Assembly (NCBI RefSeq): GCF_004345705.1
Contig: NZ_SLWV01000016.1
Location: forward strand, 13,848 to 77,847
Source: Marinisporobacter balticus
GTDB taxonomy: Bacteria; Bacillota; Clostridia; Peptostreptococcales; Thermotaleaceae
Direction of reading: 5' to 3'
Length of the DNA stretch: 64,000 nucleotides
This document shows positions 54,625-62,687 of the stretch, piece after piece; position 1 is the stretch's first letter, and the number at the start of each line of letters is the position of its first letter. The position numbers and the translations under genes are program-made. The notes under the pieces are model-generated. The model had not been told where the DNA came from, did not search any database, and saw only the letters and a list, made by a program, of their open reading frames with translations.

Positions 54625-55254
54625 TTAGTGGCTTTGTGTTAACTGAAAAAAATCATTCCCAAGTTTTGGATTGTATTCAAATGTATTATATTTTACTTCA
54701 ATCCTTTTTTCTCCCTTTGTATCAAATACTTGTAACAAGTAAGGTTTCATACTATCCACATGCACCCATAACCGTTCTTTATGAAAATATACGTAATTGC
54801 CAGGAATATCTGTATCCAGAACAAGATATTTTTCATTTTCTAAATTTTTCATGATCATATCAACATTTTCAGAATTCAAACAATTTTTTATGAAGTATCC
54901 CAAAAACATATTTTTTTCCTCAGAACTTGCAAAATCCTTCATTTCCCATACCTGTTCAATCTCTGGGTGATAAATCCAAGCTTTATTTCCATTGGATATA
55001 GTAATTTTCCCTTTTAAACTTTCTGGATCTGTCACTTCTAGTTTATATTTATTAGGTTTTTCAAACCATTGTTGCATTTTATAGGTTCGCGGCGTTTTAT
55101 TGCCTATAGAAGTTATTTCTATTTGACAGCTATAGCTTTCCATTTTATTTAACTTCTTTTGTACTTCATAAAATAAATCTTGTTCCGTTTTAGGAGCGCA
55201 TCCTGCAATAAGCAATAGTAACAAAATACTTCCTATTATATTTCTTATTTTCAC
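54625..55254 (-). CDS. LolA-like lipoprotein of the GerS type
   Basis: 209 residues from GTG 55254, which lies 7 nt after GGAGGG; the open frame runs to 55269. A lipoprotein signal ends in the lipobox LIAGC (Cys near residue 19). The mature part has the LolA/LolB beta-fold pattern: FYEVQKKLNKMESYSC, MQQWFEKPNKYKLEV, NGNKAWIYHPEIEQVW. Position upstream of alr matches C. difficile gerS, whose lipoprotein is needed for cortex hydrolysis in germination. Orthology is inferred from position and fold. Confidence 0.78.
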   Translation of the reverse strand: MKIRNIIGSILLLLLIAGCAPKTEQDLFYEVQKKLNKMESYSCQIEITSIGNKTPRTYKMQQWFEKPNKYKLEVTDPESLKGKITISNGNKAWIYHPEIEQVWEMKDFASSEEKNMFLGYFIKNCLNSENVDMIMKNLENEKYLVLDTDIPGNYVYFHKERLWVHVDSMKPYLLQVFDTKGEKRIEVKYNTFEYNPKLGNDFFQLTQSH

Positions 55255-55266
55255 TATAAATCCCTC

Positions 55267-55298
55267 CACGTAAAGATTTGTATATTTATCTTTACGTG
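55267..55298 (-). promoter_or_regulatory. Hairpin touching the GerS-like ribosome binding site
   Basis: Perfect 11-bp stem CACGTAAAGAT (55267-55277) / ATCTTTACGTG (55288-55298). On the minus strand its last base pairs run directly into GGAGGG of the lipoprotein gene. There is no U-run, so it is not a plain terminator; it may affect translation, processing or mRNA stability between nnr and this gene. Confidence 0.5.
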
Positions 55299-55325
55299 TG
55301 ATCTGCCCTAGTTATGCATTTATAT

Positions 55326-56879
55326 TTATTTTCCTATAATCTCCTTTATGGCAAAGGGTAATTGTTTTACAATATCAGAAGCCATTAAGCCGTATTCTCC
55401 TAATTTTTCTGCTACTAAGTCCCCTGCCATGCCATGCACATAGACAGCTGCCATCGCTGCTTTTAATGGATCTATTCCTTGTGCAATAAAACCTGTTACA
55501 ATACCCGTAAGTACATCTCCACTCCCAGCCGTCGCCATACCTGGGTTACCTGTTTCATTGATATATATGTCTCCATTGGGTCCTGCGACAACAGTTCTTG
55601 ATCCCTTTAATACAACTACAGTATTCCACTTTCTAGAAAATTCTGTTGCTACTTCTATCCTATTTTCCTTTATATAATCAATCTCAAGATCTGTTAGCCG
55701 TGACATTTCACCCACATGCGGTGTCATCACTGTTTGTGATGTGATTAATTCTAATAATTCCTTTCTCTTCGCTAGAGAATTCAGTGCATCTGCATCTAAT
55801 ACAATGGGTTTAGATGTATGTTCTAAAATATTCCTGAGAAGTTCTTCTAACTCTCTACTATTCCCACTTCCTGGGCCTACTGTAATTACATCACTCTCCT
55901 CCATTGTCTTAATAATCTTTTCTATGTCACTAATCCCCACAACACCTTTTTTAAATTCTGGAAGTGGTACCGTAATAGCCTCTATCAATCTCGTTTCCAT
56001 AATCGTATTTAAACTTTGTGGAACAGGGATTTTCAAAAGACCCGCTCCACTTCTAAGTGTTGCTTCACAAGTTAATATAGATGCCCCTGTCATTCCTGTA
56101 GAACCTGCTACAACATATGCTTTTCCATAGTTTCCTTTGTAGCTGTCTTTTTTTCTAAATGGTAAGACCTCTTTAACCATATCTTTTGTAATTAAATTTA
56201 TATTTAATCTTATATTTTCAAAAACTGCTTTGGGCATACCAATAGACTTAATAATCATCTCCCCTATATATTCTATACCAGGATAATGAATGTTACAAAT
56301 TTTAGGAAGTTCTAAAACTACAGTTTTATTTGCTTTTACAGCCATTCCATAAACTTTTCCATCATTTGCACCTATTCCTGATGGAATGTCAATAGCAATA
56401 ACTTGTTTTCCTGATCCATTGATAATATTGATAATCTCTTGAATATACCCATCAACTTCTCTTTTTAATCCTGTACCAAAAATAGCATCTACAATTATGC
56501 CACATCCTTTAATCGCATCTGCAAATTTCTTCATATTGTTTGCACCTATTAAAATATGAATATCCACCTTTAGTTTATGGATAATGTCATAATTGATTTT
56601 TGCATCTCCTCCTATATCAGACGGATTTCCTATAATAACTACTTTTAAGGGTATTCCCTTGTTAAATAGTTGTCGCGCTACAACGAAACCATCTCCACCA
56701 TTATTCCCTAATCCACATACGATCACTACTTCTTTATTTTCTTTTTGTTCTATGTATTTTAATACTTCTTCTAAAACAACTGAGCCTGCATGCTCCATTA
56801 AGATCACCCCAGGTATACCAAACTGTTCTATCACCATACGATCTAATTGTTTCATTTGGTCACTATTTACAATTTTCAT
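55326..56879 (-). CDS. nnr: Bifunctional NAD(P)HX epimerase / ADP-dependent dehydratase
   Basis: 517 residues. The N-terminal half (to about 215) is the YjeF_N epimerase with GLGNNGGDGFVVARQL and DAIFGTGLKREV. The C-terminal half is the ribokinase-like dehydratase with VAGSTGMTGA, ITVGPGSGN, VLDADALN and the catalytic TAGSGDVLTG. Together they repair hydrated NADH and NADPH. The gene lies between acpS and the GerS-like gene, a common clostridial order. Confidence 0.95.
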   Translation of the reverse strand: MKIVNSDQMKQLDRMVIEQFGIPGVILMEHAGSVVLEEVLKYIEQKENKEVVIVCGLGNNGGDGFVVARQLFNKGIPLKVVIIGNPSDIGGDAKINYDIIHKLKVDIHILIGANNMKKFADAIKGCGIIVDAIFGTGLKREVDGYIQEIINIINGSGKQVIAIDIPSGIGANDGKVYGMAVKANKTVVLELPKICNIHYPGIEYIGEMIIKSIGMPKAVFENIRLNINLITKDMVKEVLPFRKKDSYKGNYGKAYVVAGSTGMTGASILTCEATLRSGAGLLKIPVPQSLNTIMETRLIEAITVPLPEFKKGVVGISDIEKIIKTMEESDVITVGPGSGNSRELEELLRNILEHTSKPIVLDADALNSLAKRKELLELITSQTVMTPHVGEMSRLTDLEIDYIKENRIEVATEFSRKWNTVVVLKGSRTVVAGPNGDIYINETGNPGMATAGSGDVLTGIVTGFIAQGIDPLKAAMAAVYVHGMAGDLVAEKLGEYGLMASDIVKQLPFAIKEIIGK

Positions 56880-56935
56880 AAATCACTCTCACTCCCTAAT
56901 ATATTAAAAATAAACCCTATTAAAAGAAATCCCCC

Positions 56936-57301
56936 CTAAATAGCCAAAGCTTGCGCTACAGCATAATCTTTGCTATGCGATATGCTTATCAGTATTTCTT
57001 CAATCCCTTGCTCAGCAGCTATTTTTTTTGCATTCTTATATAGTATCACAGAAGGTTTCCCTAAATCATCCCTATGGATTTCTATATCTACCCATTTGAA
57101 ATTTCTAAGTCCTGTTCCTAACGCCTTCATAATAGCTTCCTTTACAGCAAAATTTCCTGCAATAGTATTGATACGGTAGTTTATTTCTTCAAAATAAGTA
57201 ATTTCTTTTGATGTAAATATCCTTTTCAAAAACTGATCATTTCTACTTATTGCATTCCCTATTCTTTCAATCTCAATAATATCTATTCCTATTCCTCTCA
57301 T
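56936..57301 (-). CDS. acpS: Holo-acyl-carrier-protein synthase
   Basis: 121 residues from ATG 57301 (GGGG 9 nt upstream; the frame extends to a TTG at 57316). Mg and CoA site residues lie in GIGIDIIEIERI and AGNFAVKEAIMKALGTGL. It transfers 4'-phosphopantetheine from CoA to ACP, enabling fatty acid synthesis. It begins the acpS-nnr-gerS-alr run, 56 bp before nnr. Confidence 0.95.
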   Translation of the reverse strand: MRGIGIDIIEIERIGNAISRNDQFLKRIFTSKEITYFEEINYRINTIAGNFAVKEAIMKALGTGLRNFKWVDIEIHRDDLGKPSVILYKNAKKIAAEQGIEEILISISHSKDYAVAQALAI

Positions 57302-57391
57302 GCTTCTTATCCCCAATCGTTCAATCTAATTTTTATTTTTCTCATAACAGCTTATATATATTTCTATTTTACCTAATAAATATCCTTTAAT

Positions 57392-57420
57392 TCAAAAAAG
57401 CACGTAAATTTTACGTGCTT
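57392..57420 (-). terminator. Terminator of the coiled-coil protein gene
   Basis: 11-bp perfect stem AAGCACGTAAA / TTTACGTGCTT (57398-57408 with 57410-57420), then TTTTTT on the minus strand. It meets the stop codon at 57420. Confidence 0.9.
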
Positions 57421-58016
57421 CAAAGAAATTTTTCATCTAATTTATTCGTTTCTTCATAACCGAGTGTATTATGCAAATACGCATATAATATTTCTACTCT
57501 ATCTTCTAAATCTATTTTTTCATCCCAATTGTTTTTTAACTGTTCTCTTAATTTTGATATTTCTTCCGTTAATTGTTCTATCCTTCCATTACCTTCTTTT
57601 ATATCTTTATAGACAATTTTAATCGTTTCTGTAAGTAATTCTTTGTTTAAATTTTCTATTTCTTTGGGTAAAGTCTCTAACTTAAATTGGAACGCGTCTA
57701 TTTGGTCATTCGCTCGAAGTATTTGATTCTTTACTTCCTCTAATTTTGTCAAGGCTTCTTGATTTTCATTATTATTTACTTCATCAGATAACTGAAGAAT
57801 TTTCTCCATTAAAGTCTTTTTCTGTTTTTTATATCCTCTTATTTCTTTTGTGGCTTCCGTTTCTTCTTTTACCTTTAATACTAGATCTTTCGCTATTTTT
57901 TCCATAGCTTTTGTCATATATTTTCCAAAATTATTCAGCCATTCTTTATCTTCTATCAAAACACTTATTTTATTTCTTTTCATAATATTCTCATCTAAAT
58001 CAATGGTTTTTTTCAT
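57420..58016 (-). CDS. Coiled-coil protein of unknown function
   Basis: 198 residues from ATG 58016 (GGGGG 8 nt upstream). A basic N-terminus (KKTIDLDENIMKRNKIS) is followed by nearly continuous amphipathic helix with heptads rich in E, K, L and I (about 45-175), then a short helix ending YAYLHNTLGYEE. No signal peptide or membrane helix, so cytosolic. I recognise no domain. It is transcribed on its own, between mgtE and acpS. Confidence 0.7.
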   Translation of the reverse strand: MKKTIDLDENIMKRNKISVLIEDKEWLNNFGKYMTKAMEKIAKDLVLKVKEETEATKEIRGYKKQKKTLMEKILQLSDEVNNNENQEALTKLEEVKNQILRANDQIDAFQFKLETLPKEIENLNKELLTETIKIVYKDIKEGNGRIEQLTEEISKLREQLKNNWDEKIDLEDRVEILYAYLHNTLGYEETNKLDEKFL

Positions 58017-58105
58017 TTTTAGAACCCCCATCTACCACTATAACTTATCTTACTAACTATATCGTTCACAAAAGAGCAAAGGCCTCATAGTCCTATAGTC
58101 CTGTT

Positions 58106-59443
58106 TTAGGCGATTCCTAAAAACCGAGTGGCTATGGAAAAATAAACAAATAATGATACAGCATCTACAATTGTTGTGATCATAGGGCTTGCCATAATCG
58201 CTGGGTCAAGTTTTAAACTTCTTGCAACAATAGGTAATGTCCCTCCAACCACTTTGGCTAGTACTACAACGATAAATAAAGTCGTGCATACAGTCATACT
58301 GATCTTTATATCTACACTTTGAAAATAATAAAGTCTAATAAAATTCACTAAAGATAAGATAATTCCTACGAGAGAACTCACTCGAAATTCTTTCCAAATT
58401 ACTTTAAACACATCTTTTAATTCTATTTCATCTAAAGCCATTCCTCTTATAATCAACGTAGACGATTGTGCTCCTGCATTTCCACCCGTTCCCATAAGCA
58501 TTGGCATAAAAACTGCTAAAGCTACAACCGATTGAAGTACATCTTCAAACCTTTTAATGATGCTCCCTGTAAAAATTGCTGAAATCATAAGCGCCATTAA
58601 CCAAAAAATTCTTTTTCTTGCCAATGTAAAAACACTGGTTTCAAGATATTCCTCTTCTGACGGTTCCATAGCCGCCATTTTGTGGAAATCCTCTGTGTTT
58701 TCTTGCTCTATAACATCTACAATATCATCTATCGTTATAATTCCTATTAATCTTTCTTCTTTATCCACAACAGGCACTGCAATGAAATCATATTTTTTAA
58801 AAACATGGGCAATTTCTTCTTGGTCTTCATAGGTATTTACATAAATAACTCCTTTTTCCATAATTTCTTCAACCGTTTTATGATCATCACTCACAACCAG
58901 TTTTCTTAAGGATACAATGCCTTCTAACTTTCTATTCTCAGCCATCACATAGCAGGTATAAATGGTTTCTTTATCAATGCCGATTTTTTTTATATATTCC
59001 ATAGACTGTTTTACAGTCATTTCTTTTTGGAGTCCTACGTATTCAATGGTCATCAAGCTTCCAGCTGAATTGGAAGGGTATTTTAAAAATTGATTAATCA
59101 ATCTTCTTTCTTCTTCTTTTGTATTTTTTATTATTTTCTTTACAATGATTGCAGGCATTTCCTCTAATATATCAATCATGTCATCAAAAAACAATTCATC
59201 CATAATATATTGAATTTCTTTATCTGTAATAGCGTTAATAATATATTTTTGGTTTTCATTTGATAAATTTGCAAATACGTCTACCGCCACATCCTTTGGT
59301 AATATTCTAAAAAGTAGCAGCGCATTATTCGTATCAATCTCTTCTAAAATCTCCGCAATATCAACTGCATTGAGTTCTATTAATTCTTTGCGCGCTTGCA
59401 CATATTTCTTCTCATCCATTAAAGTAATTACATAATCCTTCAT
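58106..59443 (-). CDS. mgtE: Magnesium transporter MgtE
   Basis: 445 residues. MgtE_N superhelical domain (about 5-130), two CBS domains (about 135-255) that sense internal Mg, then five membrane helices (about 280-445) with the pore signature PMLMGTGGNAGAQSS. Mg closes the channel through the cytosolic domains. Expression is under the M-box riboswitch upstream, so supply is limited at both RNA and protein level. ATG 59443 follows AGGAGGAG. Confidence 0.95.
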   Translation of the reverse strand: MKDYVITLMDEKKYVQARKELIELNAVDIAEILEEIDTNNALLLFRILPKDVAVDVFANLSNENQKYIINAITDKEIQYIMDELFFDDMIDILEEMPAIIVKKIIKNTKEEERRLINQFLKYPSNSAGSLMTIEYVGLQKEMTVKQSMEYIKKIGIDKETIYTCYVMAENRKLEGIVSLRKLVVSDDHKTVEEIMEKGVIYVNTYEDQEEIAHVFKKYDFIAVPVVDKEERLIGIITIDDIVDVIEQENTEDFHKMAAMEPSEEEYLETSVFTLARKRIFWLMALMISAIFTGSIIKRFEDVLQSVVALAVFMPMLMGTGGNAGAQSSTLIIRGMALDEIELKDVFKVIWKEFRVSSLVGIILSLVNFIRLYYFQSVDIKISMTVCTTLFIVVVLAKVVGGTLPIVARSLKLDPAIMASPMITTIVDAVSLFVYFSIATRFLGIA

Positions 59444-59455
59444 CTAAACTCCTCC

Positions 59456-59509
59456 TTAGAAGAGCCATAAACAAAATAGGATGGTTATGGCTCTTTTATT
59501 TCTATTCAT
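59456..59509 (-). CDS. Candidate 17-residue leader peptide of mgtE
   Basis: ATG at 59507-59509 opens MNRNKRAITILFCLWLF, whose TAA (59456-59458) forms part of the mgtE ribosome binding site TAAGGAGG. A three-codon frame MKK ends in ATGA overlapping this start, after GAGGCGG. A 10-bp hairpin (59460-59469 with 59486-59495) lies inside the frame, so its translation would disrupt the hairpin next to the mgtE site. The layout resembles Mg-transporter leader peptides of enterobacteria, but the likeness is in arrangement only. Confidence 0.35.
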   Translation of the reverse strand: MNRNKRAITILFCLWLF

Positions 59510-59581
59510 TTTTTCATTTTTCCGCCTCGGTAAAGGACTAGAATCCATAACCATCACCAACCTTTATATATTCTACAAAAT

Positions 59582-59607
59582 AAAAAAAGCTCTACCCAAC
59601 AGTAGAG
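59582..59607 (-). terminator. Attenuator terminator of the mgtE leader
   Basis: CTCTAC (minus strand) TGTTGG GTAGAG, then C and seven T. The upstream AAAGCTC (59632-59638), which touches the M-box P1 strand, can extend the stem by pairing with GAGCTTT. This gives the classic riboswitch choice between P1 and terminator. Confidence 0.8.
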
Positions 59608-59637
59608 AAATCAAAAGAATTTTTCTATGTTGAGCTT

Positions 59638-59769
59638 TAGCACTATTGCACTTTGACTTTTGTCAGCTGCATTAAATATAACCTTAGTTATACTTGTTAA
59701 CCCATTGGCGTGTCTCCACATTTCTGGGCATCAGCGTATATCACAATAGGATCCTCACCTAACATGCTA
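59638..59769 (-). ncRNA. M-box (ykoK) magnesium riboswitch
   Basis: On the minus strand the conserved blocks appear in order: GTTAGGTGAGGATCC, TACGCTGATGCCCAG, ACGCCAATGGGTTAACA, then AAGGTTATATTTAATGCAGC. P1 can form between 59764-59769 and 59638-59643. High Mg compacts the RNA and favours the terminator that follows. Its target is mgtE, the usual gene under M-box control. Confidence 0.93.
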
Positions 59770-59784
59770 TTGATCTTTTCCATT

Positions 59785-59813
59785 ATTATATGCTATATTT
59801 TTGTATTTATCAA
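59785..59813 (-). promoter_or_regulatory. Promoter of the M-box/mgtE transcript
   Basis: TTGATA (59808-59813), 17-bp spacer, TATAAT (59785-59790) on the minus strand. Transcription would start near 59778, just before P1 of the M-box. Confidence 0.85.
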
Positions 59814-60268
59814 GATTTTCAACATTTTATTGCACCCCTTAGATTTTTTCATCATAGATCTACTATTTTTACTAGTTTACACATAAATTAAGTTTTCTCT
59901 CTTATGGTTAATAAAAGTAATAAACCCTTTGATCATTTCTATAACAAGATCAAGCGATTTATCATAATACTAAGATTTTATTCTATGTTTTAACTACAAT
60001 AGATTCTTTATCGTTATAAGTTTATCAATTTGTTTTAATATATCTAAGATTTTTTAATCACTATATATTCAAATATATGTATTTTTTATGCAAAATGCTC
60101 CGATCCAGGCTAATTCAAAATAGATGTTTTTTAAATAAATATTCATCTGAATTTATTTTAATTTTTATACATTTTAATGTTTATTTTTACATTTTCTTTT
60201 ATTCATTTATTCTAAAACTCAAACGTTAGCCCTCCCTACATGCCTATTTTTTAACAATCCAATTCAAT

Positions 60269-60316
60269 ATTTTTGATATTTTTGTCCTTTTTAGAAGGAT
60301 TTTTGATATTTTTGTC
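60269..60316 (+). repeat. Two direct copies of an 18-bp sequence upstream of the alanine symporter
   Basis: ATTTTTGATATTTTTGTC occurs at 60269-60286 and again at 60299-60316, a period of 30 bp (about three helical turns), so a regulator bound to both would face the same side. Each contains TTGATA. They lie 88-135 bp before the start codon. Confidence 0.6.
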
Positions 60317-60332
60317 TAATTTATTAATGAAT

Positions 60333-60347
60333 ATGCATTTCATGCAT
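60333..60347. promoter_or_regulatory. Dyad ATGCAT-TTC-ATGCAT
   Basis: A 6-3-6 inverted repeat 57 bp upstream of the symporter start, right after the direct repeats. It could be an operator or part of the 5' untranslated region. No clear -10/-35 pair was found nearby. Confidence 0.35.
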
Positions 60348-60403
60348 TATTTTTTATGTTTATTGTCTTTATTATTATTCAAAAATCAGATGGAGGTATT
60401 TTT

Positions 60404-61744
60404 ATGCATTTATTAGAAATTGTCAAAAGTATTAACAATGTTTTATGGGGTAACATATTGATGTTTGTATTATGTGGTGCTGGTATTTTATTTACATTTT
60501 CATTCAGGTTTGTTCAATTAAGATTTTTCAAAAAAGCATTTCTTCATACCTTTGGTAACATCTCTTTCAAAGGTGAAAAAGCAGATGCAGAAGGTATGTC
60601 TTCTTTCCAATCTTTAGCTACAGCTATTGCAGGACAAGTTGGAACAGGTAATCTAGCTGGTGCAGCAACAGCTATTGTTTCTGGCGGTCCAGGCGCAATA
60701 TTTTGGATGTGGCTTAGTGCATTTTTAGGAATGAGTACAAACTTTTGTGAAGCGATTATTTCTCAAAAATATAGAACAACGGTAGATGGTCAAATTAGTG
60801 GTGGACCTGCATACTACATATCAAAAGGTCTTAATAGTAAGTTTTTAGCTGCATTTTTTGCTATAGCAATGATGATATCTGCTGGTCTTACTGGAGGTAT
60901 GATCCAATCTAATGCTATTTCAGGTGCATGCAATAAAGCATTTGGTATTTCTCCTATAATAGTTGGATTTATCCTTGTTGTTATAACATCTTTAGTGATC
61001 GCAGGTGGAATCGGTCGTATCGCATCTGTTACTGAAAAACTTGTTCCCATAATGGCTTTACTTTTTATAATCGGTAGTTTAGTTATATTGGGCATAAACA
61101 GTGATCAAATCATACCTGCTCTTAAAATGATTTTTGTAGGTGCTTTCAATCCTACAGCGGCTACTGGAGGGTTACTTGGTATTGGAATGAAAGAGGCTAT
61201 GCGATACGGAGTTGCTCGTGGGCTATTTTCTAATGAAGCTGGTATGGGTTCTTCTCCACACGCTCATGCTGTAGCTAAAGTTAAACATCCAGTAGAACAA
61301 GGACTTGTAGCCATCATTGGGGTATTTATTGATACATTTGTAATTCTTACTTTAACTGCACTTGTAATCCTTACAAGTGGTGCAATAGATGGACAGCTTA
61401 CAGGTATTCAACTAACACAACAAGCATTTATAAATGGTTTTGGTAATTTTGGAAATTTATTTATAGCTGTATCCTTATTTTTCTTTGCATTTTCAACAAT
61501 CATTGGTTGGTATTTCTACGGTGAAGCAAATGTAAGATATTTATTTGGTCAAAACGGAATCAAATTTTATAAAGGATTTATATTAATCACATTACTCTTA
61601 GGTACTGTATTAAACGTACCTGTAGTATGGGAACTTGCAGATACTGTTAACGCTCTTACTGTTATACCGAATATAATTGCTTTATTATATCTTACAAAAG
61701 TCAGCAAAAATTTATTGCTAGATTACGAAAAACAATCAAAATAG
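60404..61744 (+). CDS. Sodium:alanine symporter (AGCS family)
   Basis: 446 residues from ATG 60404, which has GGAGG 7 nt upstream; the frame is open from 60356 but that part lacks a site. Ten to eleven membrane helices. Family motifs QSLATAIAGQVGTGNLAGAATAI, GGPAYYISKGL and RGLFSNEAGMGSSPHAHAVA are intact. It brings alanine (or glycine) in with sodium. One of the two complete plus-strand genes, with its own terminator. Confidence 0.94.
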   Translation: MHLLEIVKSINNVLWGNILMFVLCGAGILFTFSFRFVQLRFFKKAFLHTFGNISFKGEKADAEGMSSFQSLATAIAGQVGTGNLAGAATAIVSGGPGAIFWMWLSAFLGMSTNFCEAIISQKYRTTVDGQISGGPAYYISKGLNSKFLAAFFAIAMMISAGLTGGMIQSNAISGACNKAFGISPIIVGFILVVITSLVIAGGIGRIASVTEKLVPIMALLFIIGSLVILGINSDQIIPALKMIFVGAFNPTAATGGLLGIGMKEAMRYGVARGLFSNEAGMGSSPHAHAVAKVKHPVEQGLVAIIGVFIDTFVILTLTALVILTSGAIDGQLTGIQLTQQAFINGFGNFGNLFIAVSLFFFAFSTIIGWYFYGEANVRYLFGQNGIKFYKGFILITLLLGTVLNVPVVWELADTVNALTVIPNIIALLYLTKVSKNLLLDYEKQSK

Positions 61745-61780
61745 TATAGTTTGATAAAAATATTTTTAAATTAAAAAATC

Positions 61781-61830
61781 AGCGGCTATCTAAATGCACA
61801 AACACTACAAATTTAGATAGCCGCTTTTTT
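61781..61830 (+). terminator. Bidirectional terminator between the symporter and PHP genes
   Basis: 15-bp perfect stem AGCGGCTATCTAAAT / ATTTAGATAGCCGCT with a 15-nt loop. It is followed by TTTTTT on the plus strand and by GATTTTTTAA on the minus strand, so it serves both convergent genes. Confidence 0.93.
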
Positions 61831-61832
61831 TA

Positions 61833-62642
61833 CTACAGTTTTATAAATTTAGGTTCCATTCTCTCAAAGGTTGTAATATATTTATATCCTATATCCTTTA
61901 AAATATCATAAGTCTCACCAATTCTGTATCCAATATCCTCTTTTTTATGTGCATCAGAACCTACTGTGATAATTTCACCACCTAAATCTTTATACAATTT
62001 TAATACATCAATATCTGGATTTGTTGAATCGATTCCATATCGAAAACCTGAAGTATTCACTTCTATTCCCTTTCCTTTTTGAATAATTACTTTTAATATT
62101 TCTTCAATTATTTCCATCTCTATATTACATATGCTAATATCTTCATATTCTCCATAAGCATATCTTCTCACCAAATCTAAATGTCCATATACATTATAGC
62201 TCTCTATTTCTTGTACAATTTTTAATACTTCTTGAAAATATCTTTCATAAGCTTCTTTTTTTGTTTTTTCTTGAAATAGTTGTCTAAAATACAGATCATA
62301 TTTTTCTATTGTATGGCTAGATCCTATCACAAAATCGAAAGGATATTCATCAATAATTTGAGCAATTCTATCCTTTTCTTCTCTTTGGAGACCTATTTCT
62401 ATACCAAGCTTTATATTGATTTTATCCTTATATTTTTCCTTATATTGATACATTTTATCTATATAAATTGGAATCTCAAACAAATCATCTACAATCACAT
62501 CCCCTGGTCTCCATACATTGATTTCAGCATGATCTGTAAATGCAATTTCTTTTAATCCTATTTCAACCGCTCTTCGAATTCCTTCTTCTACCTTCATTGT
62601 AGAGTCTTTTGAAAAAAGGGTATGTACATGATAATCATACAT
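61833..62642 (-). CDS. PHP-family phosphatase (histidinol-phosphatase HisK-like)
   Basis: 269 residues. The polymerase-and-histidinol-phosphatase barrel has metal ligands in YDYHVHTLFSKDS, FTDHAEI, VIGSSHTIEKYD, YGHLDLVRRYAYG and TVGSDAHKKEDIG. HisK-type enzymes dephosphorylate histidinol phosphate, but no other his gene is here, so other phosphomonoesters are possible. It lies 45 bp after the phosphatidylserine decarboxylase gene and probably shares its transcript. Confidence 0.85.
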   Translation of the reverse strand: MYDYHVHTLFSKDSTMKVEEGIRRAVEIGLKEIAFTDHAEINVWRPGDVIVDDLFEIPIYIDKMYQYKEKYKDKINIKLGIEIGLQREEKDRIAQIIDEYPFDFVIGSSHTIEKYDLYFRQLFQEKTKKEAYERYFQEVLKIVQEIESYNVYGHLDLVRRYAYGEYEDISICNIEMEIIEEILKVIIQKGKGIEVNTSGFRYGIDSTNPDIDVLKLYKDLGGEIITVGSDAHKKEDIGYRIGETYDILKDIGYKYITTFERMEPKFIKL

Positions 62643-62687
62643 AATATCACACCTTTCTATAAAATTGAAACTTGCTTTAGTAACTTT

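Larger units (their letters stand above)
59814..60403. other. AT-rich intergenic region between the M-box promoter and the symporter
   Basis: About 590 bp without a credible gene. It is strongly AT-rich with many T-runs and no RNA motif I recognise. The right end holds two copies of an 18-bp repeat and a dyad, listed separately. Confidence 0.6.

Noticed and set aside
58088..58101. Direct repeat AGTCCTAT-AGTCCT after mgtE
   Set aside because: Two short tandem copies only, not an inverted repeat; no terminator or mobile-element feature.
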